A DNA stretch of 64,000 nt from NCBI GenBank assembly GCA_963383645.1, contig OY726569.1, positions 73,510,635-73,574,634 on the forward strand, given 5' to 3'. A program made the position numbers and the translations under genes. Below, in pieces: positions 41,429-52,297 of the stretch. This DNA comes from Muscardinus avellanarius. Lineage: Eukaryota; Chordata; Mammalia; Rodentia; Gliridae. The notes under the pieces were generated by a model. That model was given only the letters and a program-made list of their open reading frames with translations. It was not told the origin of the DNA and did not search any database. Each line of letters begins with the position of its first letter. Position 1 is the first letter of the stretch.

Positions 41429-41548
41429 GTAGCTGGGCACATGCCTGCAACCCCAGGACTTGGGAGGCTGAGACAGGAGGATCAGGGGTTCGAGTCCTGC
41501 CTCAACAACTTAGCAATGCCTTTGGCAACTTAGACCCTGTTACAAAAA
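41429..41548 (+). mobile_element. B1-like half of a dimeric SINE
   Basis: GCTGGGCACATGCCTGCAAC to ACCCTGTTACAAAAATTG, with no ID half; (GT)n follows. Confidence 0.75.
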
Positions 41549-41552
41549 TTGA

Positions 41553-41635
41553 CTTTGTGTGTGTGTGTGTGGGGGGGAATACTGGGGCATTCTACCTCTG
41601 AGATACACCCCAGCCCTATTTTCTATTCTTTTTCT
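41553..41635 (-). mobile_element. ID-like half fragment with GT/G run
   Basis: (GT)n and G8, then ATACTGGGGCATTCTACCTC and the linker. The B1 half is missing because the next SINE begins. Confidence 0.7.
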
Positions 41636-41639
41636 TTTC

Positions 41640-41860
41640 TTCCTCTTTGCAGTACTGGGGATTGAACTCAGGGGCATTCTACCTCTTAGCTACACCCCCA
41701 GTCCTTTGTTCATTCTTTATTTATTCTTTATTTTGAAACAGGGTCTCACTAAGATGCGGAGGGCCTCACTAAGTAGATGAGGCTGACTGCGAACCTGTGA
41801 TCCTCTGGTCTCAGCCTCCTAAGGACTGAGATTACAAGCATGCACCACCACGCCCGGCTT
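41640..41860 (-). mobile_element. B1-ID dimeric SINE
   Basis: GCAGTACTGGGGATTGAACTC start, end GCACCACCACGCCCGGCTT. Confidence 0.92.
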
Positions 41861-41896
41861 TAAAAAAAAATTTTTTTTAAGGGCAGGGTAGGGGGT

Positions 41897-42098
41897 AAAT
41901 CAAGTATAGTGGCCCACGTCTATAATCCCAGTATTTGGGAGGCTGAGACAGGAGGAGCGCAGGTTTGAGACCAGCTTCAGCAAATTTAGCAAGGCCCTCC
42001 GCAACATAGCAAGATCCTGTTTCAAAATAAAAATAAGACAGGGCTGGGGGTATAGCTCAGAGGTAAAAATGTCTCTGGGTTCAATGCCTAGAACCAAA
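41897..42098 (+). mobile_element. B1-ID dimeric SINE
   Basis: Diverged start (ATCAAGTATAGTGGCCCACG), complete right half ending TTCAATGCCTAGAACC. Confidence 0.85.
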
Positions 42099-42115
42099 AG
42101 GGAAGGAGGGTGGGA

Positions 42116-42312
42116 AAGCTGGGCTTGGTGGTGCATGCCTATAATCCCAGGACTTGGGAGGCTGAGACAGGATTGCAGGTTTGAGACCAGCTACAGCAAT
42201 TCACCAAGGCCTTCCACAATTTAGCAAGACTCCGTTTCAAAATAAAATCGATCTGAGGGTGTAGTTTAGAGGTAGAATGCCCCTGGGTTCAATCCCCAAT
42301 ACTTAAAAAAAA
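42116..42312 (+). mobile_element. B1-ID dimeric SINE
   Basis: GCTGGGCTTGGTGGTGCATG start, end TTCAATCCCCAATACTT plus A/GA-rich tail. Confidence 0.87.
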
Positions 42313-43930
42313 AAGAGAGAGAGAAAAGAAAAAAAAGAAGAGGAAGCAGCAGCAAGAACAACAAAGGAAGTAAGACTGGAAGGTGGTTTAGCAGCAGCTG
42401 TGGCACGCCCAGGCCTCTGTGGGTGAGGCAGGCTCTGAATGGGCAGGTAGCTCACATGGCCACCTAAAACTGTTCCTCCAAAGTTCAACCGAGGGGAAGC
42501 CACACAGGCTGTCAACTGAGACAAAGAAAACAGGGCCCATGCCAACCCTCCTCCCTCCAAGAACGCTCAAATACTTGACCCTGATTCTGTACATTCCAAG
42601 TGTCACGTTTTTCTTCTATGGAAAGCTAAGAGATGACACCAAGTGCAGAGGGGATAAGTCTAGGATGTGGTCTTATGCACTCAGCCCTTTCTTCCCATCA
42701 CTGCTAACCTTCAAACCTGTCACCGTCTTATAATCCTTGACTCAAAGTATTATCTAACCACGAAAAAAGACAAACCAGGAAATTAGAGGATGAATAACCT
42801 AAAATTTATTCCATTCTGTTGAGCTAATCTCCTGAGAAGGGTGTGTAAATCTAGCTATATCTATTCTAGAAGATGAGTACCTGGCAGGAAAAGTGTAGGG
42901 TGACTGCAGATCTCAACTTGTTGAGATTTGTCCTCAAAAGGAAAGTGCCTGGCCCTCAGCTGAGTTGCTTCGCTGTCTCTTAAACAAGTCTTAGCATCTG
43001 GGTATCAGTACGCTGTGTTGGAGAACACCAATTCCACGCTAGGCTGACCACCTTCAAATCCACTTCCTGGGCAGGCAAGAACCCTACCTTGCCCTCCCTC
43101 TGTCTCCTCTGTGAATGACAGTAACCATGATACCAATCTCGGGTCGTTGTGAAGAGGGGCGAACAAAGCCCTTGGCACACTGTGGATGTGTGAGACCCCC
43201 CAAAAGCAATCTGGTCAGCTTTTGTTGTATGGTAAGCAGCAATTGGCAAGATTAAGAAGGAGGCTGGAGGCCCCACAAAGTGAGACTCCATGGAGCCACT
43301 GGAGCACAGTCAAGTATCCCAAGCAAGAGAGAGAAGAGGGTCCCAGAGGAGGCCCAGGCAGCTGGCGGGTAGAGAGCCCTGGATGGGAGAGCCAAGCACA
43401 GCCCGTTGCAGCCAGGCGTCTGTGTGGGCAGGACTCGAGGGCGGCTGCACTCGTCTCCCCGCATTAGCTCAAGGCGGCTGCACCATGCCTGCGCGTGTTC
43501 ATGCTCACGTGAAACTCAGCCCATCCTAACTGCACCCAGGACACGGGGTGCTGGCTGAGCGGGCATTGCCCTCAGACCCATAATAGTCAGGTGTTTCTGC
43601 CCAAATTCAGAATAATATTCTGTCAAGTATTCAAGTATCTAAGTTGCCCTTCTGTGAGCAACACTGTGTGGATATGCACAAATGCTGAGACATTATTTCA
43701 AGGCCGATCTGTTCCTTTTTTTTTTCTTTTTTAATAAGTGAAAAAGCAAAATCCAAAGCTGTTCTGGAAATCTGAACACCACCTGAAGCTTGGCAATGTT
43801 TAGGGGGTATTATTAATCTTTAGATAAAATGATGAGAATGAAATTAAGTATAATGACCCACTTCTTAGATATATAATTGAAATACTATCGTGAAGTAATA
43901 TGATCGGACGTGCAAGATTTACTTCAAAAT
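42313..43930. other. Unique intergenic block
   Basis: About 1.6 kb of mostly unique sequence, AT-rich at both ends. No exon recognised; frames up to 104 codons have no support. Confidence 0.4.
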
Positions 43931-43934
43931 TGTA

Positions 43935-44015
43935 AAGAGAAGCTCAGCAGGATAGCACTTGCCTAGCTTGTGCATGGCCCTCGGTTCGATGTCCAACACC
44001 ACATGCACAGAAAGA
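43935..44015 (+). mobile_element. ID SINE monomer
   Basis: GAAGCTCAGCAGGATAGCAC, TTGCCTAGCTTGTGCATGGCC and TCGGTTCGATGTCCAAC show the undeleted ID plan with a good B box (GGTTCGATGTCC). Confidence 0.75.
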
Positions 44016-44147
44016 CTGTAGGGAGGCAGGTGGTACAAATGAAATAAATGAACAGGCTCGGCTATGAACTGGTGACACTGAAACTGGCTGACGGAGGGGC
44101 TCACTATGCTACTGTATCTCTGCATATGTGTGCTTATTTATCTGCTT

Positions 44148-44355
44148 ATTTGGTACTAGGGATTGAACCCAGAGGCATTCTGCCTCTGAGCTACATCCCA
44201 AGCCCTATTTTTTATTCTTTGCTTTTATTTTTAAAACAAGATCACACTAAGTTGTGGAGGGCCGCTTAAGTACCTGAGGCTGGCTGCGAACTTGCGATCC
44301 TCCTGTCTCAGCCTCCCAAGTACTGGGATTACAAGCATGTGCTGCCATACCCGAC
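44148..44355 (-). mobile_element. B1-ID dimeric SINE
   Basis: TTTGGTACTAGGGATTGAACC start, end GTGCTGCCATACCCGACT. Confidence 0.88.
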
Positions 44356-44387
44356 TTTTTCTTCTCCTTCTTCTTCTTTAACTAGCT

Positions 44388-44482
44388 TTTGCTAAGTAGC
44401 TGAGACTGGCCCCAAACCTGTGCTCCTCCTGTCTCAGCCCCCCAAGTACTGGGATGGCAAGTGTGCACCACTACCGCTGGCT
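44388..44482 (-). mobile_element. B1-like half fragment
   Basis: TAAGTAGCTGAGACTGGCCCC to GCACCACTACCGCTGGCT, lacking the ID half. Confidence 0.72.
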
Positions 44483-45127
44483 TCAATGTATCTTAAACCA
44501 CAATTGTGAACTTTTTTCTCAGCAGAGAGCCATTTTAACAGTAGACAAACTATTGAAACTTCCTTGCCTCATTTTCCTAAAACAAAAATAAGGAGGAGTA
44601 TATGTATCCCACTTCTTAGGGTATGAGGGTGAATCGTCTAGTGTGTGTCAAGTACCCGCAGCATGGAGGGCGGGTGCTGAAAGGCTTCTTGCAAGTGGCG
44701 CCTTGTTCTCTGAGGACCACTGCAGAGAGCTCCCCATCTTGGGTGCTGTGTTTGCATTGCTTTTCTTAAACATCAAAATTCAAGGAATACATACTGCTCT
44801 GAAATCTGTTAGGGCCAAACATCCTTCTGGGTGTCATAGAAGCTATGGCTGTCAGCCTCCCCAGAGAAGCCCTTGCTCCCTGGAAGAAGAGGCCACCTTG
44901 GACCGAGGCCCTGTAGCTTCTTTCTCTCTGACTGAATACGATGAATGATGGAGGACACTGCCCACGTGGGGCCTGTGAATGGCAAAATGTCCCAAGAAAA
45001 CAGAACCATGGTAGGTCAACTCGTTCCGAAAGCGGGGTTTACCGTGTGCTAAAAGGACAGCTGGCCCTGTGCTCAGCAGCAGCTCCCACAGGGGCCAGTC
45101 AGAGGCAGAGTCCATGAAGGCCTCCAG

Positions 45128-45142
45128 ACACCAGGGGGCAGC
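45128..45142 (+). promoter_or_regulatory. CTCF-like motif, plus orientation
   Basis: ACACCAGGGGGCAGC fits the core CCASYAGRKGGCRSY at 14 of 15 positions (first base differs). Confidence 0.6.
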
Positions 45143-45717
45143 ACTGCGTGTCTTCACAGGCCAGAGGTGACCTGGCCAGAAATGCACTTCTAAGATACCC
45201 TTCCCAGAAAGTAGTGATGGCATGCAGAGGAAGGAATCCCAGGAGAGGCAGGAGGCTTAGTTGTGTCTTTGCCACTTGCCTCAGGACACTGGATGAGTGT
45301 CTCCTGTGAGACACACGTTAGCCCAAGTTGGTGTTTGCGGCTTCAGGTGAGAAGTCCACAGGAGACCAGGCTGAAGGGGACAAGCGGACGGGAGCAAAAG
45401 TAGTAGGACCACGCACGGGGCAGCCATGCCGAAGCGTCGGGGCCTTGCTCGGAGGCCTACTGCCAACCAGGGGAGGGGACGATGGTTTGTAACCTCCGGT
45501 CACACCCCAACCTCTCCTTGATGCCACGGGCCAGGGAACATCGAGATGGGATGGAAGGGCTATGGCAGCTACACCTACTCTCTGTGGCTCCTTCCCTAGG
45601 AGGAAACGAAAAGAAAAGAGAGCCCAAAATAAAACCAGAATGCTCTCCAAAGGGACTTTTGAAATGCATTCATGAGATTCTCTGAAACTTCCAAAACCTC
45701 CTGGCTCCAGGGACAAA

Positions 45718-45812
45718 CTTGAGTGCAGGGGCTAAGAGCAGGCTCCAGAGCCAGGGTGCCTGGGACACCACTTCCCCCTCCATAAAACAAGGAGAGGGTA
45801 GCAATAGCCCGA
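45718..45812 (+). mobile_element. MIR-like fragment
   Basis: GGCTAAGAGCAGGCTCCAGAG and GCCTGGGACACC...CATAAAACAAGGAGAGGGTAG resemble the MIR 5' part and core. Confidence 0.5.
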
Positions 45813-45892
45813 AAGGGCAGAGCTGTTGCATGCCACAGAAGAAAGCCCACAGTCAGCTTAGCAAGGACTTCTGCTCAGCCTGTGAGGATGTG

Positions 45893-45894
<2 letters not shown>

Positions 45895-45942
<48 letters not shown>
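45895..45942. repeat. (AC)24 microsatellite
   Basis: Pure AC run of 48 bases in otherwise unique sequence. Confidence 0.96.
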
Positions 45943-45944
<2 letters not shown>

Positions 45945-46563
45945 GGCTCTGGAAGAAGTCAGCATGCTACAACCTGGGAAGGCATCTGAAGGAAGTGAGC
46001 AGTTGTCAGAGAAAGTGGCCCAGAGACATGCTCAGAGTTCTGCTCTCAACACAGTCCCAGAACCCCAGAGACTTGACCTCTCCCCATCAGGCCACAACTT
46101 CTAGAAGCCCCCAGACAACAGAGGCTGCTGCCTGGGGTCTGGAACAAGAGAAAGTGGGTTTGCATGGCTTTTCCCTGGAGGGGTGGAAAGGAAAAAGGAC
46201 ACTGGGTTTTCTTCCAATACAAGCAGGGAACATCTCTCAACTCAAAATTGGGCATATTAGGTGCATCGGCCAGAAGCTGAGAAGCAGGCTGTGCCCCATG
46301 GGGGCCCGGCTCCGGGGAGAGCCACCCTTGCTGAAGCCAGGCCAGCCCCGGAGGGCGCAAGGAGCAGGTCTCCGGCCTCCAAGGAGTACCGGGCTCCCTG
46401 GGCTGGGGAGGGAAGGGTTAAGCCTGCCCTGGGTTGGGGAAGGAGGGCTCTGCAGCTATAAACAGTGAGCCAGGGAGGGAGGGAGCTGACACAGGATGTG
46501 GCCGGGGCTAGCGCTGTCTGATTATTAACTTCACTTTTATTTGGAGGGGGATTTGATTCTCTA

Positions 46564-46589
46564 TTTCACTTCCCATCAAGGAAGTGAAA
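46564..46589. promoter_or_regulatory. Palindromic ETS/IRF-type element
   Basis: TTTCACTTCC, six bases (CATCAA), then GGAAGTGAAA: a perfect 10-base inverted repeat. Each arm fits the ETS-IRF composite GGAANNGAAA bound by PU.1/SPI-B with IRF4/IRF8. Confidence 0.6.
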
Positions 46590-48052
46590 GCCCAGGTCTC
46601 AGAAGGGCCTGGTTTCAAACTGTTTTGTCACAGCTCATTTATTTTTCCTCTTAAATAAATAAACATAACCACCTCTTTGTTTTCCTCATAATGAGCACTC
46701 AGCAGATCCTGTGGGTGAGGCATGCAAGGAGTCTTCAGGAGTCCTTCAGGAAGGAACTTCTGGCTTACTCTTTTTAAAGGAAAAAGAAAGGACCCCTCCT
46801 CTGCTGCTACCCTTCTCCAGGACTCTGAACACGCTTTCTCCTCTGCCTCTTGAGATTTCCACCTAGACCCTACAGCCGGCCCTGGGTTCTGGCCGCCTGC
46901 CGCCTGCCCTGTGGCACAGCTCCCACCCCAGGCAGCACAGAGGCCTCCGTGATTAGCCCTCTTCGTTGGCCTCAGACCTATGGTTTTGGCTCCTATGGCA
47001 CCCTGACATTTCCACTCAAAATAACTTAGAGCAATTAAACACAAAAGGATTCCATTACAGGCTTAAGAAAACACCATTACAGGTCCCTTTGCCCAAGGTT
47101 CAAAACATTTGGGAACTCTGATTCCTACACCCAAATTCAGATCAAAACCCACCCAATCCTTTCATTGAGATTCTCTTGCAACAACCCTTTCCTGAAAGAC
47201 CTGTGTAGAGGGCTCAAAGAATATCATGCATGGACCCTACCCTCAAGAGTTCTTAAGATGCAGTGGGGAGGATGCAGGGCAGGGGCTGCAAGGAAAACAG
47301 GAGAATCTCACAGTAGCAGCGCCTGGTCCTCTAGGTGGAAAGGAGGAAAGAGATTCTGCTGGAAATGTGGACTGAGGAATGCCTCCTGATGCAGCCCAAT
47401 GGAGTTATGCTAGACTTTGAAGGACCAATGATATTAAGAAGAAAAATATTCTAGAACCCGAGAAACATCCAAATGACATGAAGACAACACCAATGAGCAA
47501 ACCAGGCTAGACACGAGACCCTGAGAGTGGGGACCTTTGGGTCTTCATCCAGTATGGCTAAGGGCCGAAGACCAAAACGAGGAGGCCGCCGAGGAGTCTG
47601 GGGGTCCTAGACCCCTGTCTTGGGGACTGGCCCAGCTGCGAAGGAGGCGCACTTTCCCTGGAAGCAACAAGGCACCACTCTGGGAGGTGCGCCTCAAAAA
47701 CCTTTTGACCAGGAGGACCTACTCTACTTCTGATGTTAGCTCTTTGAAGATGGGGTAAAAAGAAAGCCGGTGCGGATGCGGGTGTGGCTGGTGGTGGGTG
47801 GCCTGCCCAGTCTGCAAGGGGCCCGGGGCTAGATGCCCAGCGGCGCCGAGAAAAGCTGGGGGACGACGGGCGCGATCCCAAGTCGCTCACAGAGGCTCGG
47901 CCCTGCCCTCCTGATGGCTATGGGGATCCGGAGCTGCCCGGGCCGGGGGCTTTCGGGAGGCCGGAGAAACGCCTGGCCGCGCCGGCCGGCCTCCCCGCTC
48001 CCTCCGAGGCTGGCGCGGGGCCGGGGCCTGGGCGGGGGTCGCGGGCGGGCGG

Positions 48053-48065
48053 CCAAGATGGCGGC
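48053..48065 (+). promoter_or_regulatory. YY1-type motif
   Basis: CCAAGATGGCGGC matches the extended YY1 consensus AAGATGGCGGC. Confidence 0.7.
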
Positions 48066-48075
48066 TTGTTTTGCT

Positions 48076-48103
48076 CGGCGGCGGCGGCGGCGGCGGCGGC
48101 GGC
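48076..48103. repeat. (CGG)9 trinucleotide repeat
   Basis: Nine CGG units within the orphan CpG island, just downstream of the YY1-type motif. Confidence 0.95.
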
Positions 48104-48450
48104 ATCACGCGGAGGCCGCCCTTTGCCTCCGGGGACGCGCAGTCCAGGTTCCGCCGCCCTCTCTGGCTCCCCGCCCCCGCCGGCACCGCCTCCCGCGCCC
48201 TGCGCTTCCCGGGGCCTCTCGAAGCTTCCAGACCCCGCGAGGGGAGGCAGGGAGGCCGCGGGCGGGCGCAGAGGAGCGCCCCGGAGCTCCCTGGCCCCGG
48301 AGGCCGGCGGCGCGGCGCGGTGGACGTGGCCACACTGCCCCCCGGCGGCCCGGCGGCTTCGCTCGGGCCCAGAGCAGGGCGTGGGCTTCCTTCCCGGTCC
48401 TCAAACCTGTGTCCACTGGAACCTCCTGGGCAGCTCAGCCCAACCACGGA

Positions 48451-48789
48451 CTGGGGCCCACCCCATCAGAGAGAGCGTTTCTAAGGCGTTGCTAAGCAAC
48501 ACTCAGCCACACTTAGAGACAACCAGCTCATCATGTGGGGGGGTCTTTCTCTTCATTCATTCATTCATTCAATTCATTCAATTCATTCATTCATTCATTC
48601 AATATACCATAGGTTGAGACATGACCAAGACAACGTTCCCAACCTATGGAACTTAGTCTAGCAGAGGAGACAGACTTGAGCACAAATAATCTCACAAATA
48701 AATATAGGATTCCACTTGGAAAGACTTTCAAATCCCCAAGAAGGAAAAGAATAAAGCCTTTAAAGAACATATAAAGTGGGGAGCCATGA
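48451..48789. other. Intergenic sequence with CATT repeat
   Basis: (CATT)n at 48552-48602, then GGAACTTAGTCTAGCAGAGG-type sequence that resembles an old mammalian repeat but cannot be named. Confidence 0.5.
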
Positions 48790-48998
48790 GCCGGGCGTGG
48801 TGGCGCACGCTTGTAATCCCAGCATTTGGAGCCTGAGACGGGAGGATCGAGGTTTGCAGACAGCCTCGGCTACCTAGTGAGGCCCTTGGCAACTCCGTGG
48901 GACCCTGCTTCAAAATAAAAAATAAAAAGTAGGGCTGGGGGTGTAACTCGGAGGTAGAATGCCCTTGGGTTCCATCCCTAGTATTGGGGGAAAAAAAA
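48790..48998 (+). mobile_element. B1-ID dimeric SINE
   Basis: GCCGGGCGTGGTGGCGCACG start and CCATCCCTAGTATTGGGGG end with A-tail. Confidence 0.92.
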
Positions 48999-49003
48999 TG
49001 AGG

Positions 49004-49255
49004 AGCCAGGTGTGGTGACACATGCTTGTAATCTCAGCATTTGGAAGGCTGAGGCAGAAGGATTGAGGTTCCCCGACAGCTTCAGCTACTTTGCAACTTC
49101 TGCTCTGTTTTTTTATAAACAATACTGTTTATAACTCTGTTTAGAACTCTGCTCTCAACAGAACTCTGTTTTTTTATAAACAATAAAAAAAAATAGAGCT
49201 GGGGGTGTAGTTCCAGTAGAATGCTCCTGGGTTCCACCCCCAGTACTGCACAAAA
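49004..49255 (+). mobile_element. B1-ID dimeric SINE with linker duplication
   Basis: The linker region is expanded: CTCTGTTTTTTTATAAACAA occurs at about 49104 and again at about 49164. The right half is intact and the tail runs into a G12 tract (49256-49267). Confidence 0.83.
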
Positions 49256-49267
49256 GGGGGGGGGGGG

Positions 49268-49512
49268 ACACTACAGAGCGGCCCCTTATTGAAATAGTTC
49301 AATTTTTATTATTTTTCAACTTTAGGTAAAAAAGCAATACATACTCAGTAGAAACCATACTGGACAGTTTGAATTTTGGTCTTTTCCCTGGCTAGCTGTG
49401 CGTACTATCACACTTTCTCCTGCAGTGACAGCGTAGTCAGCCTCACACTTAAAATTACAAGGGCAAACCACCAGTGCTCTACAGAGCGCTGTGCTCTTAG
49501 CTATGGCATTCC
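49268..49512. other. Unique intergenic sequence
   Basis: Nothing recognised. Confidence 0.4.
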
Positions 49513-49526
49513 TAGGTTAAGGTATT

Positions 49527-49719
49527 TTGTGTGTGTGTGGTACTGAGGTTCCTGGAAGCCCTTCTACCTCCGGGCTACACTCCCAGACCTATTTTTACAT
49601 TTTTATTTGGAAACAGGGTCTCCTAAGCCAGCGCACACGGCTGGCTTCGAACCTGCACTATCCTCCTGTCTCTGCCTCCCAAGCGCGGGGATTACAAGTG
49701 TGCGCCACCACGCCCGGCT
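49527..49719 (-). mobile_element. B1-ID dimeric SINE, young GCTGGCTT subfamily
   Basis: Flanked by TAGGTTAAGGTATT (49513-49526) and TAGATTAAGGTATT (49720-49733). GTTCCTGGAAGCCC right-end signature and CAGCGCACACGGCTGGC block. Confidence 0.94.
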
Positions 49720-49734
49720 TAGATTAAGGTATTA

Positions 49735-50713
49735 AATGCATTTGTTTGCTTACCCACTATTTTCAACTTAGGATGGATTTATTGGGCCATGACCTCATCA
49801 TAAAAAAGTATTTGTCTTTTAAATTGGGAATGAGGAGGCTGCCGGGGAGGTCTCTCTGAGAAATCCTTGAGGCCAGGAGGAGAGAGGTTTGGGGGTGCCG
49901 GGAGAATGGGAGAAGAGATTGGAGGTGGCAGGCAGACCAGGTAAGAAGACACAGACACTGGGTGTGGATGTAGAGACCAGAAGGAGGAGCTGGGGCTGGC
50001 AGAGGGTTGGAATAGACTAGGTGTGTCCCCTGGTACAAAAGGACCTACCTTTTCATATGAACAGCATGCAGAGGGAGAAGAGACCTGGAAGCTGAGGCCT
50101 TAGCCACACCCTCTGCTCAAGAGTGATGCTCTGCCTTCAGCAACCCAGCCAAGCGCCACGGTCCACGAACTTCTCCTCACTGCCTGTATCAGATCTGCTC
50201 AGTCCGCTTCCTTAAGGCCTGAAGGAGTCACATTCGATGGAATCACGTTGCTGAGCAATGGTGAGAAGATACAACACAGGGTTTTCATCCGCCCATCTGT
50301 GCATTTGAGATTTCGTCTGGGATCCAGAATCCAGCCATTTCTCCAGTGACCACCTCTGTGAGTCCTGCACTGGGGTCACTACAAGTCTACCCTGGGCTTG
50401 CCCAACTTACTCACCCCACCCACCCTGATGTCTCCGGGACAGCTCCTAGGGCTTGGCCAGGCCAGCAAATGGCAGCCAGGAATTCTGCCGTGGGGATGCT
50501 TGAAATCTCCCCAACTTGATCGGGGAGAGGGTAAGCACCATTCATTGTCTCTTTATCCCTCAAGTTTTGACAAGAAGGCATCTTCCCATTAGCCCCATCA
50601 CCCTGTACAATCCCCTCCCATCCAGTTTTCTCTCTGGAAGGCTGGGGCAGGGGGTGAGTGTTAATAGATGACCACTAGCACTCTGTTGGAAAGATGGATG
50701 AACAGAGAGTACA
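49735..50713. other. Unique intergenic block
   Basis: About 1 kb without recognised repeats or genes. Confidence 0.4.
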
Positions 50714-50903
50714 TGCCAGGCATGGTGGTGCATGCCTACAATCCCTACACACGGGAGGATAAGACAAGATCGTAGGTTCGAGGCTAGTATGTGGTAACTT
50801 AACAAGACTTTGTTTCAAAATAAAACATATAAAGGGCCAGGGATGTAGCTCAGTGGTAGAGCACCCCTGGGTTTAGTCCCCAGTATTGAGAAAAAGAAAA
50901 GAG
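50714..50903 (+). mobile_element. B1-ID dimeric SINE (old)
   Basis: GCCAGGCATGGTGGTGCATG start. The right half keeps a good A box (TAGCTCAGTGGTAGAGCAC). Confidence 0.87.
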
Positions 50904-51030
50904 GAGCAAAATTAAATAGAGCCCCTACCAGGTGACCCTACAACTCCAGTGTTATACAAAGTAAGGCCTTTAGGGCTAGTAGTCTCTAGATTGGGGGAGG
51001 AGAGAGAACAGCAGGAAAACTATGAGCAGG
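50904..51030. other. Short unique spacer
   Basis: Nothing recognised. Confidence 0.35.
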
Positions 51031-51210
51031 TGTAGAGTCAAACCAACCCAACACTGCTCTTGATTCTGTGTGATCTCCAGCAAGAGGTTTAACCTCTCTG
51101 AGCCTTGATTTCTTCATCTGGGAATACCTGCTTCATTGGGTCATTCTGAAGATGACTAGTTATAGCTACCACCTATTGAGTGCTTACTCCATGCCAGGCA
51201 GCAAGGGCTT
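51031..51210 (+). mobile_element. MIR SINE
   Basis: CTGTGTGATCTCCAGCAAG, TTTAACCTCTCTGAGCCTTG, then the MIR 3' part GCTACCACCTATTGAGTGC. Confidence 0.8.
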
Positions 51211-51289
51211 CTCACCAGGTCATGCGCAGAAGCTTTGGCTCCCCGCCCGCCACAAGTAAGTTCTGCAGTGGGAGCCATGCTTGGTATTT

Positions 51290-51400
51290 CACAATGGCCC
51301 TAGCACTTTGCACATGTGGGTGCGTTTAATAGGCGGAAGGGGCTTAGCAAGCTCTTGGCATGTTGTAAATGCTCAGTAAATGGTGGCCTTCATTATAAAC
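51290..51400 (+). mobile_element. MIR-like 3' fragment
   Basis: AGCTCTTGGCATGTTGTAAATG and CTCAGTAAATGGTGGCC match the MIR 3' end. Confidence 0.55.
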
Positions 51401-51885
51401 CAAGGAAATAAGGGCCCCTTGTAAGGAGGTACTGTGGCAAAGAGAATTCAGAGGGGCGGGCACCCAAGGTGCTCACCCATTTCTCCCCAGGGGGGCAGCC
51501 AGTCTTTGTTAGCCAGTTCCCGGACTGGGATGTCAGATCTTACTCACTCTTCCCAGAGAGCAGCTAATTAGCCTCCCAGCAACCAGGAGCACCCCAATGA
51601 AAGGTGCTGAGTAGGAGCGCAAGGCGTGACCCCGTATTTATAACCAAGGCTCCCTGGGGTGAGGACAGCCCCAGGGTGGAGAGGCGGGCCAGATCAGGCC
51701 TCGCCTTCTTTATGACAGAGGTTCTCAGGAAGAGGAGCTGGCTGGGTGGCTGTGAGCCTGAGAAAAGGCTCCGGGGTGGTGGGTGGGGCTCTGCAGAGGG
51801 CCTGGGTGTGGAAGGGGCTGGGTGGCTGTGGGCAGACAGAGTGCCCCAGGCCCCATGTTGCCTCCTGCGCCCACAGCTCTGACAA
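51401..51885. other. Unique intergenic sequence
   Basis: Repeat-free; contains AGCTAATTAGCC (51561) and CGTATTTATAACC (51632), possible homeobox or TATA-like sites, without further support. Confidence 0.4.
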
Positions 51886-52135
51886 CAGAAGCAGGACTCA
51901 TGCTGGGTCGCAATCCCAGCTCTACTGAGGCCATCGCAGGTCCCAGAGCCTCAGCATCCTCACTGCTAAATCAAGATGCTGACAGCTGCCGCCTTGCCGG
52001 TACTCACCCAGCTTGCTGAGCACCGGCAGCACCCAGCACCCACTGTGTAAATCAGAACTCGCGCATTTGTTCATTAAATTGATATTTACTAAACACGTAC
52101 CATGTGCCAGGTACCAGGTGGCACTAAATAGATGA
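51886..52135 (+). mobile_element. MIR-like sequence followed by an old repeat 3' end
   Basis: GGGTCGCAATCCCAGCTCTAC and CAGAGCCTCAGCATCCTCAC resemble MIR. TTGATATTTACTAAACACG..CATGTGCCAGGTACC is a widespread old mammalian repeat motif. Confidence 0.5.
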
Positions 52136-52186
52136 AGCATTTACTTGACTGCACAACAGACTACACACCTCAAAACCAGGACATTG

Positions 52187-52297
52187 GCCGGATGTGGTGG
52201 TGCGCGCTTGTAGTCCCAGTACTTGGGAGGCTGAGGCAGGAGGATCTGGGTTTGCAGCCAATCTCAGCTACTTAGTAAGACCCTCTGCAACTTAGTG
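52187..52297 (+). mobile_element. B1-like half of a dimeric SINE, 3'-truncated
   Basis: GGCCGGATGTGGTGGTGCGC to CCTCTGCAACTTAGTG; linker and ID half absent. Confidence 0.8.

Larger units (their letters stand above)
44483..47760. other. SINE-poor unique block upstream of ZFP36L1
   Basis: More than 3 kb with only a CA repeat and a weak MIR. Contains a CTCF-like site, a TATA-like TATAAAC (46457 region) and a palindromic ETS/IRF motif, which are listed separately. No exon recognised; the 249-codon frame at 45719-46468 runs through the CA repeat and is not credible. Confidence 0.5.
47780..48450. promoter_or_regulatory. Orphan CpG island with YY1-type motif
   Basis: Abrupt, dense CpG sequence 24 kb upstream of the ZFP36L1 start, with no recognised gene. 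CCAAGATGGCGGC at 48053-48065 is a strong YY1 motif, which often sits just after transcription starts, oriented on the plus strand. A (CGG)9 repeat follows. The 277-codon frame across it (47784-48617) is Pro/Gly/Ala/Arg-rich and runs into a CATT repeat, so it is doubtful. A lncRNA or alternative promoter is possible. Confidence 0.65.

Noticed and set aside
45719..46468. 249-codon frame, plus strand
   Set aside because: Runs through a CA repeat coding a His-Thr run, with no domain; antisense frames of similar quality overlap it.
47784..48617. 277-codon frame across the orphan CpG island
   Set aside because: Pro/Gly/Ala/Arg-rich composition typical of GC-rich chance frames, overlapping long frames on the other strand and ending in a CATT microsatellite. 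No recognisable domain.
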